A stretch of 64,000 bases of DNA from WVYX01 sp039592335 (GCA_039592335.1 JBDHBX010000013.1:1-64000), one strand, 5' to 3'; positions 36,509-45,969 are shown, counted from the stretch's first letter. Notes: generated by a model not told the origin, from the sequence alone. Numbers and translations: made by a program.

Positions 36509-36586
36509 TCGAAGCTCCTGTCTGACAAAAAGGGTCCTTTAGCTTCCCCTTACGTTGTGAGTGCGTATGCGCCCAACTGGGGCCAA

Positions 36587-36614
36587 GTTATGTTCTGACG
36601 GCAACTGTTGTCAA
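36587..36614 (-). promoter_or_regulatory. Sigma-70-type promoter of the sorting-domain gene
   Basis: Minus strand: TTGACA (36614-36609), a 16-bp spacer and CATAAC (36592-36587), about 80 bp before the start at 36508. The -35 is a perfect consensus and overlaps the selB stop codon. The -10 matches four of six bases. Confidence 0.6.
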
Positions 36615-38503
36615 GCAGGGTTTCCCCCACCTGCCGCCGGACCCAGCCGTCTGGCATCACCGTCCCGCACCGTGAATCCCGCCCCGTCCAGCCACTCCAA
36701 CACGGGAATCAGATACTTGCGTGTGAGCCCCGTCCTGGCACGGAGTTCCGCCGGAGCCGCCCGCCCAAGCCGACCAACTTCGTCGACAATCTCCTCACGC
36801 AGCCGCTCGAGCGCCTCGCGGTCGTAGTATCGCTCCCTCCCGACGCGCGCCGCCGTGCCCTGCCTCACCAGATACTCCACGAGGGGCACCGCCTCGGCCT
36901 GGGGAACGTGTTCACCCAGCTCCTGGGGGCTCTGTCCTTGATACCCCGCATCGGCCAGCACGGTGCCAATGCGGACCGACCACTCCCGCTGCTTGGCGGA
37001 CAGGCTGGGCTCGTAGCTCGCCAGACGCACCGTGCCTCCCTCGAGCACGATCCAGCCCTCGTAGGCGAGGCCCTCCTCCAGGTGGCTCGCAAGTTCCGGC
37101 AGATCCAACGCCGCCCGCAGCAGCTCCCGCGGCATTCCAGGCTCCAGCGGCTGCTGCTCGTGGTACGCGGCCAATGCCTCCTCGAGCTTCCGGCGAGAGG
37201 CCTCGACCACCCCCTGCGGCAGCAGCCGGCCCTCGATGTTGCGGACGCCCCGCTTCACGACCTCGTCCACCACGGAGTCCACCGCGCCCGGGGGGATCCC
37301 GAGCCGAACTGGCAAATCCGCCACTCCCACCCCACGCCGGTCCTCGAGCGCCACTAGGGCGTGGGTCCGAGCCACGGGATCCGTTGCCGCCCGCGCCTGA
37401 AGATCGACCGGGCGCCGCGGCCGCCGCGGCGGCCAGGGATCGATCACCACACAGCCTCCGACGGTGTGCATGGGCGAGTAGGACCGGACCACACCGCGAT
37501 CCCCCCAGCGCGTGACGAGCGGCTTCTCGAGGCGGAGCCGCACCCCACCCACCTGGCCCGGCGCGATGTCCCCCTCGGCGGGCGTTACCCGCGCCAGGAT
37601 CTCGGCGGTGCCAATGTGGAGCCGTATCCGGGAGCGCTGCGTGAGCGGCCGGGGAGCGGAGTCGAGTAGCGTGACGATCGCGTCCACCGCCCAGGTCTCC
37701 CGCCAGGCGGGATCGGCGACCACCACCGCACCCCGCGCCACGTCCGTCTTCTCCAGGCTGCGGAGCGCCAGCGCCGTGCGCCGGCCCGGCTCGGCGCGCT
37801 CCCGAGCCTCCCCGTGCACCTCTGCGCTGCGCACACCGCTCCTGCTCCCACCGGGAAGCACCCGGACCTCGTCTCCCACCCCCACCGAACCGCTCCAGGT
37901 GGTGCCGGTGACCACCGTGCCGGCACCCGCCACACTGAACACGCGGTCCACGGGCATGCGGAACAGGTCGTCGGTGGAGCGCGCCACTGCCCGCGCGGCT
38001 GCCGTCGCCAGGGCGCCAATCAGCTTCTCCGCGCCCGTACCGCTCACGGCCGAGAAGTGCACGGGCGGCTCCCATCCGATCGAGGAGGCCGCCAGGCGCT
38101 CGGTCACGTCGCTCTCCACCAACTCCAGCCAGTCGGGCTCCGACAGATCAACCTTGGTGATCGCGACCACTCCGGAGCGCACCCCCAGGAATTCGAGGAT
38201 CGCGAGGTGCTCCTCGGTTTGGGGCATCACACCCTCGTCGGCAGCCACCACGAGGAGGGCCACATCGATGCCGGTGGCCCCAGCGACCATGTTGCGCACG
38301 AAGTCCTCGTGGCCCGGCACGTCCACGATGCTGGCGACGAACCCTCCGCCCAGATCGAGCACGGCGAACCCGAGATCGATAGTGATGCCGCGGCGCTTCT
38401 CCTCCTCCCAGCGATCCGTGTCCGTGCCGGTGAGCGTCTTGACCAACGCCGTCTTGCCGTGGTCCACATGGCCCGCCGTGCCGATGACGACGTGGCGACT
38501 CAC
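36611..38503 (-). CDS. selB: Selenocysteine-specific elongation factor SelB
   Basis: A 630-residue GTPase that brings Sec-tRNA to UGA codons followed by a SECIS hairpin. G1 GTAGHVDHGKT is at residues 8-18. Switch RRGITIDLGFA, G3 DVPGHEDFVRNM and G4 TKVD follow. EF-Tu-like domains II and III come next, then four winged-helix repeats (about 370-630) that bind the SECIS RNA, ending LTRKYLIPVLEWLDGAGFTVRDGDARRLG. The start at 38503 is a GTG in a GTGA overlap with recO; further upstream the frame runs through recO. No selA, selD or selC gene is in the window. Confidence 0.92.
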   Translation of the reverse strand: MSRHVVIGTAGHVDHGKTALVKTLTGTDTDRWEEEKRRGITIDLGFAVLDLGGGFVASIVDVPGHEDFVRNMVAGATGIDVALLVVAADEGVMPQTEEHLAILEFLGVRSGVVAITKVDLSEPDWLELVESDVTERLAASSIGWEPPVHFSAVSGTGAEKLIGALATAAARAVARSTDDLFRMPVDRVFSVAGAGTVVTGTTWSGSVGVGDEVRVLPGGSRSGVRSAEVHGEARERAEPGRRTALALRSLEKTDVARGAVVVADPAWRETWAVDAIVTLLDSAPRPLTQRSRIRLHIGTAEILARVTPAEGDIAPGQVGGVRLRLEKPLVTRWGDRGVVRSYSPMHTVGGCVVIDPWPPRRPRRPVDLQARAATDPVARTHALVALEDRRGVGVADLPVRLGIPPGAVDSVVDEVVKRGVRNIEGRLLPQGVVEASRRKLEEALAAYHEQQPLEPGMPRELLRAALDLPELASHLEEGLAYEGWIVLEGGTVRLASYEPSLSAKQREWSVRIGTVLADAGYQGQSPQELGEHVPQAEAVPLVEYLVRQGTAARVGRERYYDREALERLREEIVDEVGRLGRAAPAELRARTGLTRKYLIPVLEWLDGAGFTVRDGDARRLGPAAGGGNPA

Positions 38504-39249
38504 GACAGCCCCTGCCAGAACGTGAGCGCCCGCAGCTCCCGTCCCTCGGCAACGTGCTGCTCGACAAAGCGCACCAGGAGCCGCCGGTGGGCCGCCGCAT
38601 GCTTCGGCGAGAGTGTACCCACGGCGTCGCCTGACCCGGCGAGGAGGTGCTGCAACACCTCGCGATCGGCGGCCTGCAGCCTGGTGGTCGAGCCGCCGCG
38701 GGCGCACGCACCACACACGAACCCGCCGTCGCTCACTGAGAACGCCACGGCCCCGTCGGGCAACTGCGCTCCGTCGCGCGCACAGTGGTGCACGTTTGGC
38801 GCGAAGCCCAGCGCCGCCACCACACCCCACAACGCGGCGAGGGCCGCAGCCTCGAGCGCGTCCAACGGCACGGAGACAAGCAGGTCCAGCTCCTGCACGG
38901 TCAACTGGTAGATTTCGGGGTGGGGCTCGGTGGGCGAGAACCGCATGACCAACTCCGCGAGCGCCGCTCCCGACGCATACCGCACCACGTCCTGTGCCAG
39001 CTCCGGCCTGAGCAGAGTCACCTCGAACTCCGCCAGGGTCTGCAGATCACGGGTCGGCTTGAGGTAGAGCTGCGCCACCCCCTGGCTCAGCACCTGCAGC
39101 TTCGCGCCAAACTTGCTCCTGGGCCGCATCGCCCCCTTCGCGATGGCACTCTGCACCCCGTGCTCGGGGGTCAGCAGACGCACGATCTTGGAGGTCTCGC
39201 CGTAGCGAAAGCTGTGCAGGATGAGCGCGGGCGTGGTGACGAGCGGCAT
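38500..39249 (-). CDS. recO: DNA repair protein RecO
   Basis: A 249-residue recombination mediator that loads RecA at gaps with RecR. The N-terminal OB fold is PLVTTPALILHSFRYGETSKIVRLLTPEHG. YLKPTRDLQTLAEFEVT follows, then a helical C-terminal part with a Cys set (HHCARDG...GGFVCGACARGG) that probably binds zinc. The ATG at 39249 is chosen because it gives the standard N-terminus; no clear ribosome site is present. It overlaps selB by four bases. Confidence 0.9.
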   Translation of the reverse strand: MPLVTTPALILHSFRYGETSKIVRLLTPEHGVQSAIAKGAMRPRSKFGAKLQVLSQGVAQLYLKPTRDLQTLAEFEVTLLRPELAQDVVRYASGAALAELVMRFSPTEPHPEIYQLTVQELDLLVSVPLDALEAAALAALWGVVAALGFAPNVHHCARDGAQLPDGAVAFSVSDGGFVCGACARGGSTTRLQAADREVLQHLLAGSGDAVGTLSPKHAAAHRRLLVRFVEQHVAEGRELRALTFWQGLS

Positions 39250-39466
39250 GGGGGAAAGATATCGTGCAGCGCGCAGCGGGAAACGGGAAGCGGGAAGCGT
39301 GGACAGGGCGAGGCTGGGGTGCTGCCGGAGCGAACCTCGCGAGCACTGACCGGCAGTTAGCGCTGGTGCCGTTGTTGGCCTGTCGCCTCTGCAGACCGGA
39401 GTCTTACGGGGCCCATTGGCGAGTGTCGGTTCGCGCAGGCGGAGCCCCGGCCGAGCGACGAGCCGC

Positions 39467-41422
39467 TCAAAACCGAGCCTTGCCCCCCACCAGCCAGCGC
39501 TGCCCCGGCGCCGCAAACCCGAACACCTCCTGGTACTGCTCATCGAACAGATTCTCCACCCGCAGCGTCGCCGCGAGACCGCGCCACACCGTCGCTTCGG
39601 CCGCCACGTCCAGCGTCACGTACCATGGCAACATCACCGGCGTGGCCGGGAAGGTCGCGAAGTCGCGGTCTTCGCGTTCGCCCACGTAGTTGAGCCGCAG
39701 TGAGGCGAACCCGCGGTCGCGCACCCGGTACGACGCATCTGCACTCAGCGCGTGCGTCGGCCGCCGCAGCAGCCGCGCTCCCTCCACGAAGCCCGCTCCC
39801 GGGCCCTCGTCGGGCGCGTCGATCACCTCCGTGTGCAGGTAGGTGTAGCTCGCCCCCACGGTGAGCCCCCGCAGCGGCTCGGTCCGCCCGAGGATCTCCA
39901 CCCCCGCGGCGTCGGCTGCCGCCAGGTTGAAGTAGTTGGGTGCGTCGGGCACCGGAGCCACGGCAGCGTACTGGATGAGGTCGCGGAACTCTTGGTGGAA
40001 GTAGGTAGCGCCCAGCACCACGCGCGCGGACCATAGCTCCTGCTCCACGCTCAGCTCCCAACTCAGCGCGCGCTCCGGATCGAGGTTGGGGTTCCCCTGG
40101 GCGAAGGGCGAGTCGGCGAAGTTCTCGAAGAACGTGGGCTCCTTGAACGCCTTGCCGAGCGACGCGCGGACCCGCGTGCCGGAGCGCCACGTGTAGCTGG
40201 CGCCCGCGCGGTACGTGAAGAACGTGCCGAACTGACTGTTCTCGTCGAGCCGGGCACCCAGCGTGAATGCCAGGCCGCCGAGCGGCGCGGCCTGCAGCTG
40301 ACCGTACAGGCCCAGGTTCTTGCGCTTGGCCTCGGCGGCGTCGGCGCTCGTCCCGTACTCACTGAACGACTCGCTGGCCGAGGTCCCATGCTCCCGCTCG
40401 TATTCGGCCCCGACCGTGACGACCTCGGTCGCCGTGGCGTACCAGTTCACCCGGGCGTCGGCACTGCGCCGCGATACCGATTGCAGGCTGGTCGATCCGA
40501 AGAACCCCAGCGTATCGCCAGGACCATCGGGTTGGTCGTCGAATCCGCCGTCGTTCTCGGTGACGGCAAGCAGCACCCGACCTTCGACCTTGTCGGAGAG
40601 GAAGCGCCCCGCATCCAGCGATGCCGCGATGACGTCTAGGTGCTGGAACGCATTGCTGTCTGCCAGTTCCCCTGTGAAGTCCGTCGGTACCTGGTACTCA
40701 CTGTCGCCGTACCGCAGCGCCAGATCGACATCGGTGCGTGCATCGGGCGTGACGCGCAGCGCCCCGCTCACGACGAGGTTGTCGTAGCTACTGTTGAAGG
40801 GGTGAATGCCGTCAGTCGTGCTGCGGCTCGCACCGAGCGAGTAGCTCACGACCTCGTTGCCACCGTCCACAGCGAGATCCGCCTCGAGCGAGCCGTAGCT
40901 GCCGCCGCGCAGGCTCGCCTCGGCCCGGAGCGGCCCACGACCGCGCCGCGTGAACACCTGGATCACGCCCGAAACGGCATCCGTGCCGTACACCACGCTG
41001 GCGGGTCCCCGCACGATCTCGATGCGCTCCACGTTGTCGGTCGTCAGGTCAGCGAGATTGATCGCGCCACCCGGTTCGTTCAGCGGTGCGCCATCCACGA
41101 GGACTTTCACGTAGTCGCTTTCGCCACCGCGCACGAACACCGAGGTGAGGCTGCCGTACGATCCCCCCGGAACCACGTGCATACCCGCGACATCGCGCAG
41201 GGCGTCCGTCACCATGCGGATCCCCTGGGCCCGCAGATCGTCGCCTTGGAGCACCGTCACGGTGGCGCTCAGCGCGGAGCGCCGCGTGGGAATTCGGGTC
41301 GCCGTGACCACCACGGGTGCGAGCACGGTCGTGTCGGCCGGCTCCTGCGACCGTGCGGTCGGCACCATGCCGGCGCCGGTTCCCGCCGCCAACACCATCA
41401 CCAGGAGAACTCGCTGCGTCAT
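39467..41422 (-). CDS. btuB: TonB-dependent outer-membrane cobalamin receptor
   Basis: A 651-residue receptor. A signal peptide (1-26) is followed by a TonB-box-like TVLAPVVVTATR. The plug domain (about 45-155) includes VLQGDDLRAQGIRMVTDALRDVAG and VERIEIVRGPASVVYGTDAVSGVIQVFT. A 22-strand barrel ends LRVENLFDEQYQEVFGFAAPGQRWLVGGKARF, with the terminal Phe needed for insertion. It is the last gene of a cobalamin-riboswitch operon with btuF, btuC and btuD, which supports vitamin B12 or another corrinoid as cargo. Ribosome site GAGGGAGTG; 7 bp after btuD. Confidence 0.9.
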   Translation of the reverse strand: MTQRVLLVMVLAAGTGAGMVPTARSQEPADTTVLAPVVVTATRIPTRRSALSATVTVLQGDDLRAQGIRMVTDALRDVAGMHVVPGGSYGSLTSVFVRGGESDYVKVLVDGAPLNEPGGAINLADLTTDNVERIEIVRGPASVVYGTDAVSGVIQVFTRRGRGPLRAEASLRGGSYGSLEADLAVDGGNEVVSYSLGASRSTTDGIHPFNSSYDNLVVSGALRVTPDARTDVDLALRYGDSEYQVPTDFTGELADSNAFQHLDVIAASLDAGRFLSDKVEGRVLLAVTENDGGFDDQPDGPGDTLGFFGSTSLQSVSRRSADARVNWYATATEVVTVGAEYEREHGTSASESFSEYGTSADAAEAKRKNLGLYGQLQAAPLGGLAFTLGARLDENSQFGTFFTYRAGASYTWRSGTRVRASLGKAFKEPTFFENFADSPFAQGNPNLDPERALSWELSVEQELWSARVVLGATYFHQEFRDLIQYAAVAPVPDAPNYFNLAAADAAGVEILGRTEPLRGLTVGASYTYLHTEVIDAPDEGPGAGFVEGARLLRRPTHALSADASYRVRDRGFASLRLNYVGEREDRDFATFPATPVMLPWYVTLDVAAEATVWRGLAATLRVENLFDEQYQEVFGFAAPGQRWLVGGKARF

Positions 41423-41429
41423 CACTCCC

Positions 41430-42230
41430 TCACTCCTCTCGTTCCTCTCGTTTGAGTGGCACGAACTGCGGCACCCCACGCCACTGCTCGACCTCCACCG
41501 GCCACGCGAACACTCGCTCCAGGATTTCGCGGCGCAGCACCTCGGGCGGCGTGCCCTGTGCGGCGATCCCACCCTCCTCCAACACGATCACGCGATCACC
41601 GAACCGGGCTGCCAGGTTCACGTGGTGCGTGACCAGCACCGCCGCCAGCCCCTCGCGCCGCACCAGCTCGGCCGTCAACTCGAAGACCTCCATCTCGTGG
41701 CGCAGGTCGAGGTTCGCCGTCGCCTCGTCCAGGACCAGCGCCTGCGGGTCCTGCGCCAGCGCACGGGCGATGCGCACCCGCTGCCACTCACCGCCGGAAA
41801 GCGTTGCCACCCAGCGGTCACGCAGGTGCAACACGTCGCACCGTTCGAGCGCGCGCTCCACCGCCTCGAGGTCGGCACCCCGCGCCGCCCGGAAGGGCCC
41901 CAGATGCGCGTAGCGACCCAGGAGCACCGCCTGGTGTACGCGCAGCGGGAACACCGGCTCCTCCCGCTGCGCCACGACACCCACGAGTCGCGCCAGTTCC
42001 CTGCGGCGCCACCCGTGCGCCGCCCGCCCACCGGCGAGCACGGCGCCGTCACTGGGGCGCAGCACTCCAAGCAGCAACCTGAGTAGCGTCGTCTTGCCGC
42101 TCCCGTTGGGTCCCACGATTGCCACCAGTTCGCCTCGCGGCACTGCGAGCGTCACGGCGCGCACCGCGTCGTCGTGCGCCGCCGGATAGCGGTACGACGC
42201 CTCGCGCGTCTCGAAGATCAGCTCGCCCAC
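41430..42230 (-). CDS. btuD: Cobalamin ABC transporter ATPase
   Basis: A 266-residue ABC ATPase. Walker A is GPNGSGKTT at about 42-50; signature TLSGGEWQRVRIARAL; Walker B ALVLDEAT; switch VLVTHHVN. The start is a GTG at 42230 overlapping the btuC stop by 13 bp; the upstream frame lies inside btuC. It powers uptake through BtuC. The C-terminal tail, RVFAWPVEVEQWRGVPQFVPL, is typical of iron-chelate/B12 family ATPases. Confidence 0.92.
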   Translation of the reverse strand: MGELIFETREASYRYPAAHDDAVRAVTLAVPRGELVAIVGPNGSGKTTLLRLLLGVLRPSDGAVLAGGRAAHGWRRRELARLVGVVAQREEPVFPLRVHQAVLLGRYAHLGPFRAARGADLEAVERALERCDVLHLRDRWVATLSGGEWQRVRIARALAQDPQALVLDEATANLDLRHEMEVFELTAELVRREGLAAVLVTHHVNLAARFGDRVIVLEEGGIAAQGTPPEVLRREILERVFAWPVEVEQWRGVPQFVPLKREEREE

Positions 42231-43189
42231 CGCCGCACCAGCCAGACAAAGACGGGGACACCGATGAGCGCGGTCACCACTCCCACCGGCAGCTCCAGCG
42301 GCGCAAAGGCCGTGCGCGCGACGGCATCGGCCACCACGAGCAGCGTTCCGCCCAACAGGAACGCGCCCGGCAACAAAGTGCGGTGAGAGTGGCCCCACAG
42401 GATGCGCATCGCGTGCGGGACGACGAGACCCACGAATCCGATGATCCCGGACACTGAAACCGCCGCTGCCGTGAGCAGCGAGGCCGACACGTAGAGCGCG
42501 CGCTTGGTGCGCTCGACGTCGGCGCCGAGGAAGCGGGCCGGTTCCTCACCCAGCGCGAGCAGGTCGATCGGACGGGCCAGAGCGTAGAGCACCATCAGGG
42601 GAAGCAGCGCGTACGCCGCAAAGACACCGAGGCTGCGCCACGAGGCGCCGTCCAGGCTCCCCAGCAGCCAGAGCAGCGCGTTGCGCACCTCGGGCGCGGG
42701 CGAGAGCGCCATGATGGCTCCCATGATGGAGGCGGCAAACGCCCCCACCACGACGCCCGCCAGCAGCAGCACACGCGTGTCGAGCATGCTGCCGCCCACG
42801 AGCGCGATGCGGTACACCAGCACGACCGCACCCAGCGCGCCAAGCAGCGCCGCGAAAGGCACGGCCCACGCTCCGCCCACACCGAGTGCTATGGCCGACA
42901 CCGCACCCAATCCGGCACCGCCGGACAGTCCGAGGAGGTACGGGTCGGCGAGGGGATTGCGGACCAGCGCCTGCAGCGTCGCTCCGGTCACCGCGAGGCT
43001 GCCGCCGATCACGAACGCGAGCAGCACGCGCGGAAGTCGCAGCTCCCGCACGATCGCTTGCGTCGCGGCATCGGCGCGGCCCGTCAGCGCCGCCCACACC
43101 TCGGGTACCGCGAGGTCCGCCGGCCCCACGGCCAGGGCGACCATGACGACCACGGTCGCCGCCGCCCCCAGCGCCAGCCAGCGCTTCAT
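42218..43189 (-). CDS. btuC: Cobalamin ABC transporter permease
   Basis: A 323-residue FecCD/BtuC-type permease with about ten membrane helices. RLPRVLLAFVIGGSLAVTGATLQALVRNPLADPYLLGLSGGAGLG is the family hallmark. GFVGLVVPHAMRILWGHSHRTLLP is the coupling loop to the ATPase. The start at 43189 is an ATG in ATGA overlap with btuF. Confidence 0.95.
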   Translation of the reverse strand: MKRWLALGAAATVVVMVALAVGPADLAVPEVWAALTGRADAATQAIVRELRLPRVLLAFVIGGSLAVTGATLQALVRNPLADPYLLGLSGGAGLGAVSAIALGVGGAWAVPFAALLGALGAVVLVYRIALVGGSMLDTRVLLLAGVVVGAFAASIMGAIMALSPAPEVRNALLWLLGSLDGASWRSLGVFAAYALLPLMVLYALARPIDLLALGEEPARFLGADVERTKRALYVSASLLTAAAVSVSGIIGFVGLVVPHAMRILWGHSHRTLLPGAFLLGGTLLVVADAVARTAFAPLELPVGVVTALIGVPVFVWLVRRWAS

Positions 43190-44064
43190 CGCGGCCACCC
43201 CCCGAGCGCCGCGCGCAGCTCCGCGATGGCCTGCGCCGCGCGGAACGAGGGGTGCGAGAAGTGGCTGCCGCGCACCGCGACAAACCGTCCCTCCTTCACG
43301 GCCTTCACCACCTGCCACTCGGGACGCCCGGCAAACGCCGGCTCGGAGTCGCCCTCGGTGAGGAGCACCACGTCGGGTGCGCGTGCCGCGATGGCCTCCA
43401 GGCTCACACTGCCCGAAGGCTGCCCCAGGTCGGCAAACACGTTGCGCGCCCCCGCGCGGCTCACGATCTCGCTCAGGAAGCTGGCACTCCCGATCACGAT
43501 GGGCGGGTTGTCCCAGGCGAGCATCAGCACCGTGGCGGCGTCATCCGCCGGCGGCATCGAGACCGCCGCCAACTCCTGCTCGAAGGCCCGCACCAGCGTG
43601 CCGGCTCGCGCACTGTCGCCGGTGAGCTGCCCCAGCAGAAGCGCCGCCCGCGCCAAGTCGGCCAAGCCGTCCAGCTGCACGCTGACCGTGGGTATGCCCA
43701 GCCGCTCGAGCTGCGCGATCGCCGCGTCGTTCATTCCCGACTGATAGAACACGACCAGGTCGGGCCGCCGCGCAACGATCAGCTCCACGTTGGGATCCAG
43801 GCCGTCGCCCACGCTCTCCACTTCCAGGGCGTCGGGCGGGTCGGCACACCACCGCGTGCGACCCACGACCCGGTCACCCGCGCCGATCGCGAACAACAGC
43901 TCGGTGGTGGAGGGGGAAAGAGAGACGATGCGTCGCGCCGGCGCGTCGAGACGCACGGCGCGACCGGCGTCGTCGATGATCGGGCCGGATGAGGGAACCT
44001 CACCCGATCCGCACGCGCCGACGAGCGCTACGGCGAGCAGCGCCGCGCTAGCGTGCCGCAGCAA
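43186..44064 (-). CDS. btuF: Cobalamin-binding lipoprotein
   Basis: A 292-residue substrate-binding protein. The TTG start has AAGGGGTGAG upstream. The lipobox LVGAC puts the lipid on Cys18, so the protein is membrane-anchored rather than free in the periplasm. The class III binding-protein fold shows RIVSLSPSTTELLFAIGAGDRVVGRTRWCADP, VARRPDLVVFYQ and GSASFLSEIVSRAGARNVFADLG. First gene after the riboswitch. Confidence 0.92.
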   Translation of the reverse strand: MLRHASAALLAVALVGACGSGEVPSSGPIIDDAGRAVRLDAPARRIVSLSPSTTELLFAIGAGDRVVGRTRWCADPPDALEVESVGDGLDPNVELIVARRPDLVVFYQSGMNDAAIAQLERLGIPTVSVQLDGLADLARAALLLGQLTGDSARAGTLVRAFEQELAAVSMPPADDAATVLMLAWDNPPIVIGSASFLSEIVSRAGARNVFADLGQPSGSVSLEAIAARAPDVVLLTEGDSEPAFAGRPEWQVVKAVKEGRFVAVRGSHFSHPSFRAAQAIAELRAALGGWPR

Positions 44065-44174
44065 GAACGCTCACCCCTTCCGGAACGGAAGGCTGTGAGC
44101 GGACGTGTTGAGTAGGCCTCGGTTGTCCATGCCCACCTGCCCCCCCGCGAGGGACCTTCTGGTGGCGCGAACGG

Positions 44175-44325
44175 GCGGCGTCTCCTGGCTTCGGGCGATC
44201 GGCTCGCCTTCCCGGTTTCCCAGTGGCACTTGAGCCGTACAGCAAGCCCGTTACAGTGGCGGGGCCGCGCCGGTCTCACACCGGCTTCCGCCTCCCACGC
44301 TCGCTAGTCTGTGTATGCGCGGGGC
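44175..44325 (-). promoter_or_regulatory. Cobalamin riboswitch
   Basis: On the minus strand the leader before btuF shows the aptamer in order: GAAGCCGGTGTGAGACCGG, then GGCCCCGCCACTGTAAC, GTGCCACTGGGAAACCGGGAAGG, and the B12 box CCCGAAGCCAGGAGACG (B12-box core at 44182-44192). Bound adenosylcobalamin would shut off btuFCDB. About 110 bp of expression-platform sequence lies between the B12 box and btuF. The boundaries given are approximate. Confidence 0.92.
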
Positions 44326-44357
44326 CGGCACGGTGCCGGTCGCGCATCGATCCAAGT

Positions 44358-45485
44358 CTACCCGCTCCCCCCGCGGCGCGCCAGGGCGGCCTTGAGCCGC
44401 GCCTTGAGCTCGGCGCGGTGGCGGCGGTAGTCGTCGGTCTCACGACCGGCGAACCGCGCATCGAGGGCAGAGATCTGCGCAGCGAGGCGCTCCGGATCTT
44501 CCGAGGTGGCCCTTACCGGCAGGCGACCACGGTGCCCGCGCCACCACCACCCCACGCCACCCAGCAGCATGAGCGACACGAGCGGCACCACGATCCACAG
44601 GGGATCGAACGGCCGGCTGGACGGCGGGGCGAAGCGCACCGAGACCGGCGTGCCGGCGCCGACGCTGTCTGCCGCAAACCGGCGGAAACGCACTCCTTCG
44701 AGTTCCTCCCAATCGCGGAACGTCACACCCACCCCAACGACCTCGGCGTCCGTGTCCTCCACGAGCACGCTCAGGCGCTCCACGAACTGGTCGATCGGGA
44801 TCAGGAGCTCGCGCACGTCCGGCGGCACGAGGTAACCCACCAGGAACTGGCGCTCTCCCGGTGGCAGCGCCGCCAGCACGCCGAGCGTGTCACCCCGCTG
44901 AATGATCGCCTGATCATTCAGCTCCCCCGCCCCGAACTCCAGGTTGGCGGCGTTCTCCGGCAACGCCACCTGCCATACGGGTCGGCTCGTGTCCGGGGCA
45001 ACCCGGGTCCGGTCTCCACGGTTCGTGATCACGATGAGCTCGATAGCGCGCCGGCCCCCGGCTTCCGCGTCCGAGCGAATGATCACGTGCCGCTCCACCA
45101 GCTCGATCGGGGGGCTGGTCGAGGAGGTGTCATATACCAGCATCACGGGCATCGAGTCCACCGCGGCCCCCGAGGCGCGGAACGCCTCACCGAAGTAGTT
45201 GATGCCGGCGAAGCGCACGCTCACCAGGTAGGTCGCCACGCTGTCGAGGGTGGGCGCGGTGAGCGTGTAGCGCCCGGTCCGCGTCGTGCGCTGCGAGTCC
45301 ACGGGGGCTCCGCCTTCGGCGCCTACGCGGTGCAGCACCGCCCACTCGCCGCGCAGCGCGGTCGAATCCCCCCCCGCGACGTGCAGTGCCCGCCCGGTCA
45401 CACGAAAACCCTGAGCCTCGACGACTGTCGCGAGACCCAGGGCCGCGAGTCCGAGCAAGAATCCGTTACGGAGTGAACTTCCCAA
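44358..45485 (-). CDS. Exported membrane-anchored hypothetical protein
   Basis: A 375-residue protein I do not recognise by function. A TTG start at 45485 gives a clean signal peptide (about 1-25, FLLGLAALGLATVVEAQ). A carboxypeptidase-regulatory-like beta domain follows (FRVTGRALHVAGGDSTALRGEWAVLHRV...GRYTLTAPTLDSVATYLVSVRFAGINYFGEAF). One C-terminal helix (LWIVVPLVSLMLLGGVGWWW, about 290-310) and a basic cytoplasmic tail (RGHRGRLPVRATSEDPERLAAQI...HRAELKARLKAAL) close the protein. The start overlaps the DUF151 gene by 20 bp, so the exact site is uncertain. The layout suggests an envelope sensor or assembly factor. Confidence 0.65.
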   Translation of the reverse strand: MGSSLRNGFLLGLAALGLATVVEAQGFRVTGRALHVAGGDSTALRGEWAVLHRVGAEGGAPVDSQRTTRTGRYTLTAPTLDSVATYLVSVRFAGINYFGEAFRASGAAVDSMPVMLVYDTSSTSPPIELVERHVIIRSDAEAGGRRAIELIVITNRGDRTRVAPDTSRPVWQVALPENAANLEFGAGELNDQAIIQRGDTLGVLAALPPGERQFLVGYLVPPDVRELLIPIDQFVERLSVLVEDTDAEVVGVGVTFRDWEELEGVRFRRFAADSVGAGTPVSVRFAPPSSRPFDPLWIVVPLVSLMLLGGVGWWWRGHRGRLPVRATSEDPERLAAQISALDARFAGRETDDYRRHRAELKARLKAALARRGGSG

Positions 45486-45963
45486 AATCTTCCGGATCGA
45501 GGTTCTCCAGGTACGTCTTGAGCGAATCGGGATCCATGTCCTCCGCATCGGCGGACATGGGCTCCACGGTGTCGATGGACGTCAGCTCCAGCAGCCCCTC
45601 GTCGGTGAAAATCGGCGCCTTGAGCCGAAGCGCGACGGCAATGCTGTCCGACGGGCGGGCGTCTATCTGCACGACGTGGTCGTCCCGTTGCAGGTGCAGC
45701 TCGGCATAGTAGGTGTTGTCCTGCACGCGGCTGATGAGCACCCGCTCGAGATCGGCCCCGAGGCCGACGACGACCTGCTTCACCAGATCGTGCGTGAGCG
45801 GCCGGGAGAACTTCACGCCGGCCAGCTCCATGGCGATGGCGCTGGCTTCCGCGGGCCCGATCCAGATTGGCAGCACACGCTCCCCTTCCTTCTCCTGCAG
45901 GATCACGACCGGCGTATTGGTGGCCCGGTCGAGACCCAGGTGTGCCACCCGCACTTCAATCAT
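45466..45963 (-). CDS. DUF151 (bifunctional nuclease) family protein
   Basis: A 165-residue BFN-domain protein. VVILQEKEGERVLPIWIGPAEASAIAMELAGVKFSRPLTHDLV is the family core, and RPSDSIAVALRLKAPIFTDEGLL follows. Related proteins in plants have been reported to cut RNA and DNA; the bacterial role is unclear. It follows ahcY by 6 bp at the end of the long operon. An acidic tail (ADAEDMDPDSLKTYLENLDPEDFG) extends past the domain. Confidence 0.88.
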   Translation of the reverse strand: MIEVRVAHLGLDRATNTPVVILQEKEGERVLPIWIGPAEASAIAMELAGVKFSRPLTHDLVKQVVVGLGADLERVLISRVQDNTYYAELHLQRDDHVVQIDARPSDSIAVALRLKAPIFTDEGLLELTSIDTVEPMSADAEDMDPDSLKTYLENLDPEDFGKFTP

Positions 45964-45969
45964 GCCGCC

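Noticed and set aside
39250..39466. tRNA-Sec or other RNA gene between recO and btuB
   Set aside because: No cloverleaf with a UCA anticodon or long acceptor arm could be folded from this stretch. It is best read as the recO promoter region and the btuB tail.
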